Assembly (NCBI RefSeq): GCF_900141815.1
Contig: NZ_FQYR01000002.1
Coordinates: forward strand, 783,091 to 847,090
Origin: Rubritalea squalenifaciens DSM 18772
GTDB lineage: Bacteria > Verrucomicrobiota > Verrucomicrobiia > Verrucomicrobiales > Akkermansiaceae
Direction: 5' to 3'
Length of the DNA: 64,000 nucleotides
Shown here piece after piece: positions 16,819 to 25,961 of this stretch. Every line of letters starts with the position of its first letter. Position 1 is the stretch's first letter. Below the pieces are notes generated by a model that ran no database searches, was not told where the DNA came from, and was given only the letters and a program-made list of their open reading frames with translations. Both the position numbers and the translations under genes were made by a program.

Positions 16819-19800
16819 TTACTGGGCTTCCAGAAGTTTTCTTTGGTCCTCTTTGGCCATGTCTGAGGCAATCTTGTCAGATTGCTGCAATCCGTGGGCA
16901 GATCCACTGCCAGTCATCTTGCGTTTCAACCAGTCAAAGAAGAGGTAGAACACAGGGATGACGAACAGGGTAAGCATAGCGGAGACGCCGACACCAATCA
17001 CCACCACGAAGCCCAGTGGGTTCCGTGTTTCCGCGCCCGCGCCAGTAGCGAAGGCAATCGGAGCCACGCCGCAGACCGTAGAGATGGCGGTCATCAGGAT
17101 CGGACGAAGGCGCATAACAGCTGCTTCGTAGGCTGCCTCGCGGGCAGTTTTTCCTTCCAGCTGAAGCTGGTTGGCGAATTCCACAATGAGAATTCCGTTC
17201 TTGGCAACCATGCCGATGAGCATGATGAAGCCAAACTTGGTAAAGAGGTTGTCGGTGAGTTGGCCAAAGCCGAAGAGGCCAGAGAACCATGGGAACTGGG
17301 TCGCCCAGATGGCGGTTACCCCTGCAGCGATCGCGATGATTACCCCGGTATAGATGGTGATCGGGTGGATCCAGCTTTCGAACTGGGCCGCCAGAATCAA
17401 GTAAGTGAACAGCAGAGCCAGTAAGAAGAGCATCATGGTGTCACTAGAGCTTTCCACGTACTCACGGGCTTCTCCGTCGAAGGTGTAGGAGTAGCCCTGT
17501 GGCAGGAGCTCGTCAGACTTTGCCTGCAGCCATTCAACACCGTCGCCCAAGCTGTTGCCTGGTAGGAGCTCTGCACTGATGATGTAAGCATTGAGGCGGT
17601 TGTAGCGCGGGAATTTTTCCGGAGCTACGCCTTCCTTTACGTCGACAAGGCTGGCAAGTGGAACCATGGAACCGCCTCTGGAGCGGACATAAACACGGGT
17701 CAGGTCTTTTGGGGTAGCACGCTCTTTATCGTCCAGCTGGACAATGACGTCGTACTGGCGGGCGTTCTTCTTGAAGCGGGTAGCTTCGGTGGAGCCAAAC
17801 ATTGTCTGCAGTGTCTCCGCGACCTCGGCTACCTCGACTCCGAGGTCGGCGCACTTGAGTCGGTTCGGGGTGACTTTCAGCTCGGGTTTGTTGGTCTTTG
17901 GTTCAGGACGGACGCTGGTGAAGATGCCGCTCTGGCGCATTTCCCCCATCATCTGGCCGCCGAGTTGCTCGAGTTTGTCGAAGTTGGACCCTTGCAGGAC
18001 AAACTGAAGGTTGGAGCCTAGGGATGAACCACCTAGTGGCTTGCGGGGAATGGCAAGAGCCATGCCGCCGGTCACTTGGTCGGCATAGTCAGCTGTGATC
18101 TCGCCCATGACCTCCTGAGTCTTGCGGTCGCGTTCCTCCCACGGTTTGAGCCTGGTGAACATCAGGCCCTGATCACCTGAGCCGGGGGTACCACGGCCTA
18201 AGGCTGTGACGGAGAAGTTAGAGGCGGTCTCTTCCTTGTCACGGACGATGCCATCCATGGTGCCTACATAGCGCTGTGTATAGTCTGAGGTGGAGCCTAA
18301 AGGAGCGAAGAACAGGGAGATGAATAGACCCCGGTCTTCTAGGGGCACGAGTTCGCGCTTGAGCTTGGGGTACAGAGTGGAGACTGCAAAGAAGGCTGCG
18401 ATGACTAGAATGAAGGCTACAAAGCCTACTTTCATGGCGCCACGCAGAACCTTGGCAAAGCCTTTGGTCATGCCTTCAAAAATGAACTCTGTTTTTTCGT
18501 AGAACCAGTTGTGCTTAGCGTGTCCATCCACCTGCTTGATGTTCAGAATACGGGAGCTGAGCATCGGCGCGAGTGTCAGGGCCACGAAGGAGGAGATCAC
18601 CACCGAGATTGCCATGGTGATACCAAACTCATAGAACAAGCGTCCCGTGGTGCCGGACTGGAAAGCCACGGGCAGGAATACGGCTACCAAGGTGAGAGTG
18701 GTTGCAATCACGGCGAAGGCCACTTGACGGGATCCGCGTACGGCACCACGGATCGGGTTTTCACCTTCCTCGATTCGGCGGTAGATGTTCTCAAGAACCA
18801 CGATGGAGTCATCGACTACTAGACCAACTGCCAGTACGAGAGCAAGCAGGGTAAGGACGTTGATGGTGAAGCCAAGTGCGGCCATTATCGCGAAGGTACC
18901 GATCAAGGATACCGGAATGGTGACCAGTGGGATGATGGTGGCGCGCCAGTCACGTAGGAAAAGGAAGATGACCAGTACCACTAGGCCAACAGCCTGTGCC
19001 AAGGTCACGTACACTTCGTCTACGGAGCGCTGTACGAAGATGGAGGAATCGTAGGCTAGCTCCAGATTGACGTCTGGTGGTAGCAAGCCCGCCTGGGTGA
19101 TTGTCTCCGCCTCCTTTTTTACACCCTCGGCTACCTCAAGTAGGTTTGCCTGTGATTGACGGACGATGCCGATACCGACGGTGGGGCTGCCATTGAAGAA
19201 GGTGCGGGTGCGGTAGTCCTCGGAGCCGAGTTCGGCGCGGCCGATATCTTCCAGGAAGACAGGCTGGCCGTTGCGGTGGGCTACGATGAGTTTGTTGAAC
19301 TCGCTCGCGCTTTTCATGTCTCCTTCGATACGGACAGTGAATTCACGGGTCAAAGCCTCGGTGCGGCCACCTGGGATGTCGACGTTCTGGTTGCGTAGTG
19401 CAGCTGTAATGTCATTGGAGGTCAGGTCATAGGCGGCAAGCTTTTCGGCTGAGAGCCAGACGCGCATGGCGAAGCGCTTCTCACCACCGATGATGATGTT
19501 ACCTACTCCGGGCACCGTTTGCATGCGCTGCTTGATGATGCGGTCGGCAAGATCGGAAAGCTCCAAGAGAGAGCGTTGGTCGGAGTTCACTGAGAACCAG
19601 ATGATCGGGGAAGCATCCGCTTCCTGCTTGGAAACTTGAGGCTCGTCAATCTCATCGGGTAGGCGGCCGCGAGCACGGGAGACCTTGTCTCTAACATCAT
19701 TGGCTGCTTCATCTACATCGCGGTCCAGGTTGAACTCGATGGTGATCTGTGAGACCTGTTCGCGGGATTCAGACTTGAGTAGCTTGATACCGTCGATAGT

Positions 19801-20016
19801 GGAAATCTGCTCTTCCAGAGGCTCGGTAATGGTGGACTCCACGGTGGCGGCGTCCGCACCCTGGAGTACCGTGGTCACAGAGACTACAGGAGCATCCGTG
19901 TTCGGGTATTCCCTGACTGGAAGTGATTTGAATGAAAGTACGCCAAGCAGGATGATTACGATGGATATCACCAGCGCAACCACCGGACGGCGGATGGAAA
20001 TGTCAGATAAAACCAT
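16819..20016 (-). CDS. RND efflux transporter, inner-membrane pump (AcrB/HAE1 type)
   Basis: The 1065-residue protein starts with LSDISIRRPVVALVISIVII and shows the duplicated RND plan: TM1, a large periplasmic loop (about 35-335), TM2-6, a second loop (about 560-870) and TM7-12. TM4 has ALVLAVGLVVDDSIVVLENI, with the paired Asp of the proton relay, and TM10 has MLIGMVAKNGILIVEFANQ. This is the drug/hydrophobe (HAE1) signature, not the heavy-metal (CzcA) one. The trimer takes substrates from the periplasm and membrane and passes them through the outer-membrane factor. It is the last gene of the tetR-led operon, 50 bases after the adaptor gene. Confidence 0.95.
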   Translation of the reverse strand: MVLSDISIRRPVVALVISIVIILLGVLSFKSLPVREYPNTDAPVVSVTTVLQGADAATVESTITEPLEEQISTIDGIKLLKSESREQVSQITIEFNLDRDVDEAANDVRDKVSRARGRLPDEIDEPQVSKQEADASPIIWFSVNSDQRSLLELSDLADRIIKQRMQTVPGVGNIIIGGEKRFAMRVWLSAEKLAAYDLTSNDITAALRNQNVDIPGGRTEALTREFTVRIEGDMKSASEFNKLIVAHRNGQPVFLEDIGRAELGSEDYRTRTFFNGSPTVGIGIVRQSQANLLEVAEGVKKEAETITQAGLLPPDVNLELAYDSSIFVQRSVDEVYVTLAQAVGLVVLVIFLFLRDWRATIIPLVTIPVSLIGTFAIMAALGFTINVLTLLALVLAVGLVVDDSIVVLENIYRRIEEGENPIRGAVRGSRQVAFAVIATTLTLVAVFLPVAFQSGTTGRLFYEFGITMAISVVISSFVALTLAPMLSSRILNIKQVDGHAKHNWFYEKTEFIFEGMTKGFAKVLRGAMKVGFVAFILVIAAFFAVSTLYPKLKRELVPLEDRGLFISLFFAPLGSTSDYTQRYVGTMDGIVRDKEETASNFSVTALGRGTPGSGDQGLMFTRLKPWEERDRKTQEVMGEITADYADQVTGGMALAIPRKPLGGSSLGSNLQFVLQGSNFDKLEQLGGQMMGEMRQSGIFTSVRPEPKTNKPELKVTPNRLKCADLGVEVAEVAETLQTMFGSTEATRFKKNARQYDVIVQLDDKERATPKDLTRVYVRSRGGSMVPLASLVDVKEGVAPEKFPRYNRLNAYIISAELLPGNSLGDGVEWLQAKSDELLPQGYSYTFDGEAREYVESSSDTMMLFLLALLFTYLILAAQFESWIHPITIYTGVIIAIAAGVTAIWATQFPWFSGLFGFGQLTDNLFTKFGFIMLIGMVAKNGILIVEFANQLQLEGKTAREAAYEAAVMRLRPILMTAISTVCGVAPIAFATGAGAETRNPLGFVVVIGVGVSAMLTLFVIPVFYLFFDWLKRKMTGSGSAHGLQQSDKIASDMAKEDQRKLLEAQ

Positions 20017-20065
20017 TTTGTTAGATTGTGTGAATTAGGTGAACAGGCTGTTCGGTCGCGGTGTC

Positions 20066-21256
20066 TTATTGTTTGGACTCAGGTTGGGCCTGTTCAGCTT
20101 TCTTGCCCTTCTTGTCGGGGGTGAGAATTTCATCATAGGAGCCCGTTTGTAGAGTAGAGCCAGTGCGGATCGGGTCGGGGCGCATCGGTACGGGGATGAC
20201 CCGCATGCCAGGGAATAAAGGAAGGCCACCTACGCCCGCAGCGACGATTTCGGTGCCCTCCTTGATGGAACCAGGTTTGACTGGCTCGATCTCGACTGTG
20301 CCGATTTCCCTGAGACCTGTCTTTACGGGTACGATAGAGATAGGATTGGAACCACCTTCGCTCGGACCGAGAACGATGACGGAGTCGCCGCGAGCGGAGG
20401 CAAGTAGAGCCTGCTCAGGTACGGTGAGTGTTTTCTCACGCACTTCGAGGATGAGGTCCACATTGGTGAACATGCCCGGGTAGAGAGTCTTTGGCGGGTT
20501 CTCGATCCAGGCTTTGACTTGAGCTGAGCGAGTGGCGCGTTCGACGACGGAGGAAATGAAGTAGACGGAACCTTTGGTTTTGGAACCGTTGGTGGTGGAG
20601 GTGCGGATATCGATGTCACCACCTACTCTCAGCTGGCCGTAGTATCTCTCCGGCACCTGGAAGCTGATCTTAAGCTTTGAAGTGTCCACCACTGTGGTGA
20701 TGGATTTTGACGGGTCTATGTAATCACCTGGGGATACATTACGCGCGCCTACTGTTCCATCAAAAGGGGCTTTGATGGATGTTTTAGAGAGGCGGACACG
20801 GAGGCGCTGCGCGGTGGCTTGCAGGGTAGAGAGTTGGGACTCGGCCTCATCCAAATCCGCTTGGGGGATGGACTTGGTGGCGATGAGTCGCTGGTAACGG
20901 TCTCTGGTCTGCTTGGCGAGTTTGAGCTGGGCTTCTGTCTCCTCAAGCTGGGCGACGATCTCTCGGTCATCGACCTTGGCGAGTACTTGGCCGGCTTTCA
21001 CCTGATCGCCCTCCTTGAAGTTGATGCTTTCAAGATTGCCGGAGATTTCAGCTCGGATGTCAGCGATCTCGTTGGCTTCAATCGAGCCTACGAGAGAAAG
21101 GATGCTGCGCATGTCTGTGCGCGAGACCGTGGTGGTTTCTACCTTCCGTGGGGCATTGGTCATAGCCTCGGCAGCTGGATCTTTCTCTTTGTCCGAGCAT
21201 GAGGTCAGCACAATGGCCGATGCCAAGGCGAGTGTGGAGATGGACTTGGTAAACAT
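20066..21256 (-). CDS. RND efflux periplasmic adaptor (membrane fusion protein)
   Basis: A 396-residue lipoprotein precursor: the signal peptide ends in the lipobox LTSC (Cys 20). The lipoyl/beta-barrel and hairpin architecture follows. The first half-lipoyl strand is GNLESINFKEGDQVKAGQVLAKVD. A coiled-coil hairpin with Q-rich heptads spans about 90-155. The second half-lipoyl segment is IKAPFDGTVGARNVSPGDYID. It bridges the RND pump to the outer-membrane factor. It sits between the OMF gene (31-base gap) and the pump gene. The C-terminal 40 residues are charged and low in complexity. Confidence 0.93.
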   Translation of the reverse strand: MFTKSISTLALASAIVLTSCSDKEKDPAAEAMTNAPRKVETTTVSRTDMRSILSLVGSIEANEIADIRAEISGNLESINFKEGDQVKAGQVLAKVDDREIVAQLEETEAQLKLAKQTRDRYQRLIATKSIPQADLDEAESQLSTLQATAQRLRVRLSKTSIKAPFDGTVGARNVSPGDYIDPSKSITTVVDTSKLKISFQVPERYYGQLRVGGDIDIRTSTTNGSKTKGSVYFISSVVERATRSAQVKAWIENPPKTLYPGMFTNVDLILEVREKTLTVPEQALLASARGDSVIVLGPSEGGSNPISIVPVKTGLREIGTVEIEPVKPGSIKEGTEIVAAGVGGLPLFPGMRVIPVPMRPDPIRTGSTLQTGSYDEILTPDKKGKKAEQAQPESKQ

Positions 21257-21286
21257 GATGTTCTGTTAGTTAGGAACGGGGTAGAA

Positions 21287-22711
21287 TTATTTGCTTGGGC
21301 TGTGGTAGCTGCCGCCAAGAGCTTTCATCAGCTGGATGGTGGCGGTGTAGCGTTCGTTGCGCACTTGAATCTGGGCACGTGAGGCCTGGAGCCGGGTACG
21401 TTCGGCATCAATCACCTCAAGGAGGGAGGTGAGACCTTCGAGGAATCTGGTGTTCGAGAGGTCGGCTGCTTTCTTGGAGGCTGCTGCCTGGCGGTCTACA
21501 GCGCTCTGCTGTCTGCCTAGCCACTTGATAGAGTTCAGGGAAACGTCGACTTCACGCAGGGCCGTGAGGACGGTCTGGCGGTATTCTTCGAGCAGTTCGT
21601 TGTACTTCTCTTCTGCCTGTTTGACGTCGGCCTTGAGGATGGTGCGGCGAAGGATGGGAACGGAGGCATCCAGCCCGTAGGACCAGGTCTTGCTAGAGGT
21701 TTCCAGAAGATCAGCGGCCCTGCGGCTGGCGAGCCCCAGTGAGGCATCGATGCCGATCTTCGGGAAGAGAGCGGCTTGGGTGGAACCGATGCGAGCCGAT
21801 GCTGCTGCGAGATTACGTTCGGCCTGGGAGATATCCGGACGGCGCTCCAGCACTTCGGAAGGAAGATTGATAGGTACGCGCGGTGGCTCAGAGTCCAGCG
21901 GGTAGTGGGCAATCTGGAAGCCTTGGGCAGGTTTGCCTAAAATGAGAGCGATACCGCTGACGAGTTCAGCACGGCGGCGGCGAAGGCTGGCGATGTCCGC
22001 CTCGGTGGAGGCGAGTTCTGCCTCACTGCGTGCGAGATCCAGGTCGCTTCCGGCGCCTTCCTTGACTCGGTTGGCGAGTAGATCTCGGGCGTTCTTGCGC
22101 AGTTTAAGTGTCTCGTTAAGTACTTCGATCTCACTGTCGGTGGCGCGTAGAGAGAACCAGGACTGGGCTAAGTCGGCCTGGAGACTGAGGATGACTCCTT
22201 TATAGGAGGCGATCACGCTTTGTTCACTGGCGAGGACCGCTTCTTGCTCTCTGCGAACACGTCCCCAGAGATCGATCTCCCAGGTCAGGTCGAATGGAAG
22301 TCTGAAGGAATCATTGGTGAGGCCTTGCTGATTGATCGCTTGAGGGGAGCGGAAGGTGTTTTCAGAACTGCGCGTGGAACCTGCACGACCATTAAGATTG
22401 AGAGCGGGTTGGAGGGCTACCCGAGAGGCTGCAGTTACGGCGCGGGACTGTCTCAGGCGGGCGAGTGCGGCCTGGGCATTCGGGTTGGCACTCTCTACCT
22501 GGCTCATGTAGCGGTTTAGCTTGGAGTCACCTAGGCGCTTCCACCAATCTCCTCTGTCCAGGTGGTCAGCTGGGGAGGCGGCTTTCCAGCCGCTCGGGAT
22601 CTTGTCAAACTTAGCCGGTAGGTCAGCTGTCTCAGGGGTCTTGTAGTCAGGTCCAAGGACGCAGCTGCTGAGGACGAGAGAGGAAGCTAGGGTGAGTGAT
22701 GCGTATTTCAT
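21287..22711 (-). CDS. Outer-membrane efflux factor (NodT family lipoprotein)
   Basis: Starting at the ATG at 22711 (MKYASLTLASSL), the 474-residue protein has a lipobox (LSSC) followed by VLGPDYKTPE, typical of NodT/OprM proteins. It has the duplicated helical repeats of TolC-like channels (for example LDLARSEAELASTEADIASL and DISQAERNLAAASARIGS). It forms the outer-membrane exit duct of the pump. Its ATG overlaps the tetR stop by 4 bases (ATGA), coupling the two genes. An upstream in-frame ATG at 22729 would spoil the signal peptide and is not preferred. Confidence 0.92.
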   Translation of the reverse strand: MKYASLTLASSLVLSSCVLGPDYKTPETADLPAKFDKIPSGWKAASPADHLDRGDWWKRLGDSKLNRYMSQVESANPNAQAALARLRQSRAVTAASRVALQPALNLNGRAGSTRSSENTFRSPQAINQQGLTNDSFRLPFDLTWEIDLWGRVRREQEAVLASEQSVIASYKGVILSLQADLAQSWFSLRATDSEIEVLNETLKLRKNARDLLANRVKEGAGSDLDLARSEAELASTEADIASLRRRRAELVSGIALILGKPAQGFQIAHYPLDSEPPRVPINLPSEVLERRPDISQAERNLAAASARIGSTQAALFPKIGIDASLGLASRRAADLLETSSKTWSYGLDASVPILRRTILKADVKQAEEKYNELLEEYRQTVLTALREVDVSLNSIKWLGRQQSAVDRQAAASKKAADLSNTRFLEGLTSLLEVIDAERTRLQASRAQIQVRNERYTATIQLMKALGGSYHSPSK

Positions 22712-23340
22712 TGGGTGATGCCTTTCCAAAAAAGTTCGAGAATGGGTTCGACCTCCGAGTCGAGGTCTTGGGTCTTGCGGCGGTTCACGGCCTCCGTGGC
22801 CATACCCCAGCAGAGGCTGCGGAGCGCACGTGCGAGGAATTTAGGAGAGAGAGTATTCGATATTTCTCCGCTTTTTTGCGCTCGTTCGAAGGCTCTGGTC
22901 TGACGAGTCAGGTAGCCCTCGCAGAGTTCTACGAGGCCGGTGAAGGGACCCGGGGCGGTAAAGTCGGGCTGACCCAGGGTCATGAGGAACTCGTAGAAGC
23001 CTTTGTGTGAGTGGATGAAACTCATGTGCAGGTTCACTACCAGGCGCAGCTTTTCCTTGAAGGGGGCGTCTGATTCCCACTCGGCTAGTGCTTCGTCAAA
23101 CAGAGGGGTGAGCTTGTTCACGAAAACTTCAAGGAAGAGGGCTTCCTTGCCCGGGAAGTAGTTGTAAAGCGTGCCTGCGGCCACATCGGCTTCTCGGGCA
23201 ATCTCTTCCATCGAGATGTGGGAGAGATCTTTCTCGTGGAATATCCGCTCGGCTGCAGCTATGATTGTCTGACGCTTTTCCTCTCGCTTGCGGGAGCGGC
23301 GGTCAGTGGCCTCTAGAGAAATTTCTGAATCGCGATTCAT
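22708..23340 (-). CDS. TetR-family repressor of the efflux operon
   Basis: The 210-residue protein has an N-terminal helix-turn-helix (about 18-70: RQTIIAAAERIFHEKD, ISMEEIAREADVAAGTLYNYFPGKEALF) and a helical ligand-binding domain. It is the first gene of the operon that encodes the three pump parts, so it most likely represses its own operon and is released by a pump substrate. Two tandem palindromes lie at and just upstream of its start codon. The N-terminal 15 residues are charged and precede the DNA-binding domain. Confidence 0.93.
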   Translation of the reverse strand: MNRDSEISLEATDRRSRKREEKRQTIIAAAERIFHEKDLSHISMEEIAREADVAAGTLYNYFPGKEALFLEVFVNKLTPLFDEALAEWESDAPFKEKLRLVVNLHMSFIHSHKGFYEFLMTLGQPDFTAPGPFTGLVELCEGYLTRQTRAFERAQKSGEISNTLSPKFLARALRSLCWGMATEAVNRRKTQDLDSEVEPILELFWKGITQ

Positions 23341-23358
23341 TTTTTGAACCGTAATTCA
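23326..23358. promoter_or_regulatory. Tandem TetR-type operator candidate
   Basis: A perfect 14-bp palindrome TGAATCGCGATTCA (23326-23339) covers codons 1-5 of tetR, and an imperfect copy TGAACCGTAATTCA (23345-23358) lies 5 bases further upstream. The copies match at 11 of 14 positions and their centres are 19 bp apart, close to two helical turns. This suits cooperative binding of two repressor dimers. Confidence 0.6.
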
Positions 23359-23523
23359 CTTTTTTGCTCCCGCAAGTGATATTTCCGCCATTGGCGGGGG
23401 CTAAATGGTCGGGGTCGAAATGCGTTTGGCGGGAAAAATCTCAGGTTTTTTGTAGGAGTATTAGCAAGGGAGCAGAGAATTTGCCTTGAGCTAGAGCGGG
23501 CAGTGAAATATTACAATATTTTC

Positions 23524-24423
23524 ATGAAGCGTATTATTCTGCCAGCAGCCCTGCTTAGCCTGCTTGTTTCCTGCGAACGGAAGGTTATTGAAAGTGTGAC
23601 TCCGGCGGGCGGTAAGGACAGTGCAGAGGCTATCGAAGCGGCATCCAAAGAGTATGTGCTAGCCAAAGAGGGAATGGAGCACCTAGTGGGGAACTCGGTG
23701 GATATGATCAAGAAGCAGCACATGTATGATGTGCAGATGGAGTTTATCTCTCAGGGCATCTCGAACTCAGGGGAGATGGAGATAGCGACTTCCAAACGGG
23801 AATGGCGCCAGTGTCTGGGCCCGGACAAATTCCGGGACACCATCTTGGTGGATAAAAAGAGGCAGTCGGTAGGTTTTGGTGGGAAAATGGTCCCCGGGAA
23901 AGAAGCTGATCCATCGCCTCTGCTGAATGTTCCCGTTCTTTACGAAAGAGTGGATGGTGCATGGGTTGCCAAGCTAGAGGATGAGAGCAAGCTGACTGAT
24001 GAAATCAGTGGTATGCTTGGGAAAATGGGCGAGTCCATCGGTGAAGATCTCAAAATCTATGGAGCGGACCCGAGGAGGCTGGGGGATGAGTGGGAAGTGG
24101 ATGTGAAGAAGGTTAAACTGCAGGACGCGAAGAGTGGCTTTGTAAAATTGATGTTCATGGGGGTGGAGGAATTCCAGGGGCAGGAATGCGCCGTGTTTTC
24201 CGTCCACTACAAAGTTGATGGTCAGCCTGATGGGGAAAATTTTACGATGAGCATGGAAATGAAGGGGACGATCAAGCGCTCCTTGAAGTATTATGTAGAT
24301 CTGGAGTCCAAGCTCTCAGGGACTGTCGTGCTGTCCGGCTCGCCTAACAAGAACCTCAGGGTGAAGGGGCAGGGTAAAGTGTCTATCGAAGAGACGGCCA
24401 AGGTGGTAGTGCCTGAATCCTAG
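23524..24423 (+). CDS. Lipoprotein of unknown function
   Basis: From the ATG at 23524 the protein has 299 residues, with a type II signal peptide (MKRIILPAALLSLLVSC) and a charged mature part rich in Glu and Lys. A GTG at 23503 could add 7 residues, but the signal peptide starts more naturally at 23524. I recognise no domain. The second half has alternating strands (LKIYGADPRRLGDEWEVDV, VEEFQGQECAVFSVHYKV), which suggests a beta-rich secreted fold resembling outer-membrane lipoprotein carriers. It is a lone gene, convergent with folC and divergent from the efflux operon. Confidence 0.75.
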   Translation: MKRIILPAALLSLLVSCERKVIESVTPAGGKDSAEAIEAASKEYVLAKEGMEHLVGNSVDMIKKQHMYDVQMEFISQGISNSGEMEIATSKREWRQCLGPDKFRDTILVDKKRQSVGFGGKMVPGKEADPSPLLNVPVLYERVDGAWVAKLEDESKLTDEISGMLGKMGESIGEDLKIYGADPRRLGDEWEVDVKKVKLQDAKSGFVKLMFMGVEEFQGQECAVFSVHYKVDGQPDGENFTMSMEMKGTIKRSLKYYVDLESKLSGTVVLSGSPNKNLRVKGQGKVSIEETAKVVVPES

Positions 24424-24433
24424 CGTGGACCGC

Positions 24434-25663
24434 CTACTGAGTGGAGGCTTGGAAAGACCCACCTTGCAGGATGGATTTGGCCTCGCCGATCAGGAAGAGT
24501 GAACCCGAGATGAGGATGGGTGTGCCGGATTCTACAGCCGCCGGGATGACAACATCAAGAGCTGACTGAAGGGAATCGTGCTCTGTGTGTGGCGGGCAGT
24601 CTTCAGGCAGAGCTTCTAGCAATGTTTCTGTGGGGAGGCCTCTGGCCGTGTTGATTTTGACCAGGTGTAGTTCGCTCGGGAGCTGGCAGAGGAGTTTGAG
24701 AGCGCCGGAGACGTCCTTGGATTCCACGGCGCCAAAAAGCATGATAGGCTTCTTGCTGCCGAATTGATGTTCCCAGGTCTGGAGGAGTGCTGCTGCAGCA
24801 TGCGGGTTGTGCGCACCATCGATGATGATGGTGGGGGAGTCTGAGACGGTCTCGAATCTGCCCGGCCAGTTCGTATGGGACATTGCGTACTGGACGCTGT
24901 CGAAGTTGAGTGGAATGCCTATGGCGTTGGCAGCTTCCAGCGCGAGATGGGCATTGTAAGCCTGATGTGGTCCGGCCAGTGAGAGGCTGTAGCCGGTGAG
25001 TGGCGCTTCGATCACGGTGAGCGGGGAACGCATTTCATTAGCCTGCTCGGCGATGACGATGGCGGCCTCTCGCTCTTGCTTGGCGGAGATGGTGGGTTTG
25101 TCCTCCAGAATGATGCCTGCTTTTTCAAAGGCGACCTTCTCTAAGGTGTCGCCCAGCCACTGGGAGTGGTCGAGGGCGATCGGGGTGATGACGGCGACGT
25201 CTGCGGGTACGGCGGTAGTCGCATCCAGTCTTCCACCCATGCCTGTTTCCAGGACAATGACTTCGCACTCAGTCTCTCGGAAGTGACGCATGGCGACGGC
25301 GAGGGTCAGCTCGAAAAAGGTGGGATGGTGTTCCCACTCGGCGACGAGTTCGCGGAGTTCTGTGAGGTATTCCGCAACGGTTTCCTCAGGAATCATTTCA
25401 CCGTTCACGCGGATGCGCTCACGATAGTCGACGAGATGGGGAGAAGTGAAAAGACCAGTACGGTGGGCAGAACTACGGCAAAGCGAGTCAATGAAGGCGC
25501 AGGTAGAGCCTTTACCATTGGTGCCAGCCACATGGATGACTTTGACTCCTGACTTGGGGAAGGCTAGAAACTGGCGCAGCAGCTTGCGTGGACCATCGAG
25601 GCCAAGCTTGATGCCAAAGGTCTGAGTGGAGTAGAGCCAGTCGAGAGCTTCCTGATAGGTCAT
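24434..25663 (-). CDS. folC: Dihydrofolate/folylpolyglutamate synthase
   Basis: A 409-residue Mur-ligase-fold enzyme that adds glutamate to dihydropteroate or folates using ATP. Motifs: the P-loop HVAGTNGKGSTCAF (about 44-57), the FTSPHL loop with YRERIRVNG, the metal/substrate region LETGMGGRLDATT and the C-terminal domain start IIIDGAHNPHA. Length is normal. It is the last gene of a likely accD - small membrane protein - folC unit; accD and folC are neighbours in many bacteria. Confidence 0.95.
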   Translation of the reverse strand: MTYQEALDWLYSTQTFGIKLGLDGPRKLLRQFLAFPKSGVKVIHVAGTNGKGSTCAFIDSLCRSSAHRTGLFTSPHLVDYRERIRVNGEMIPEETVAEYLTELRELVAEWEHHPTFFELTLAVAMRHFRETECEVIVLETGMGGRLDATTAVPADVAVITPIALDHSQWLGDTLEKVAFEKAGIILEDKPTISAKQEREAAIVIAEQANEMRSPLTVIEAPLTGYSLSLAGPHQAYNAHLALEAANAIGIPLNFDSVQYAMSHTNWPGRFETVSDSPTIIIDGAHNPHAAAALLQTWEHQFGSKKPIMLFGAVESKDVSGALKLLCQLPSELHLVKINTARGLPTETLLEALPEDCPPHTEHDSLQSALDVVIPAAVESGTPILISGSLFLIGEAKSILQGGSFQASTQ

Positions 25664-25716
25664 GCGGAGAACGTGTGTACGTTGTTAAGTTATACCAGAG
25701 TCGCTATTCTTTCAGA

Positions 25717-25953
25717 TCACCACGTGTCAAAAAGTGAGCCGCTCTTCTTCAGCATGTAGACAGTGAGAACTGCAATGATGACGTAGTGAATGTAGGCGAT
25801 GCCTATGTATGGTAGAATAAACGGGCGGCCCACATAGGCAGCGACGGCAATGATCAAGCATAGGATAGCTGTGCCTTTTGCCTGCTCAGCGAAGCAGCTG
25901 ATGAAGGCATAAAGGAAAAGGATGTGAAGTATCCAGATGCAAGCGGTGATCAT
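25717..25953 (-). CDS. Small membrane protein between accD and folC
   Basis: A 78-residue protein made almost entirely of two or three hydrophobic helices (ITACIWILHILFLYAFISC, ILCLIIAVAAYVG, YVIIAVLTVYMLKK) with a short polar C-terminus. I recognise no family. It starts 9 bases after the accD stop and ends 54 bases before folC, so it is likely co-transcribed with both. Confidence 0.65.
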   Translation of the reverse strand: MITACIWILHILFLYAFISCFAEQAKGTAILCLIIAVAAYVGRPFILPYIGIAYIHYVIIAVLTVYMLKKSGSLFDTW

Positions 25954-25961
25954 TCCTTCGG

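Noticed and set aside
16819-23358. The RND operon as the CnrCBA part of the Cnr-like module
   Set aside because: The pump has HAE1-type signatures, is led by a TetR gene and lies 7 kb away on the other strand, so it is not the partner pump of the sensor.
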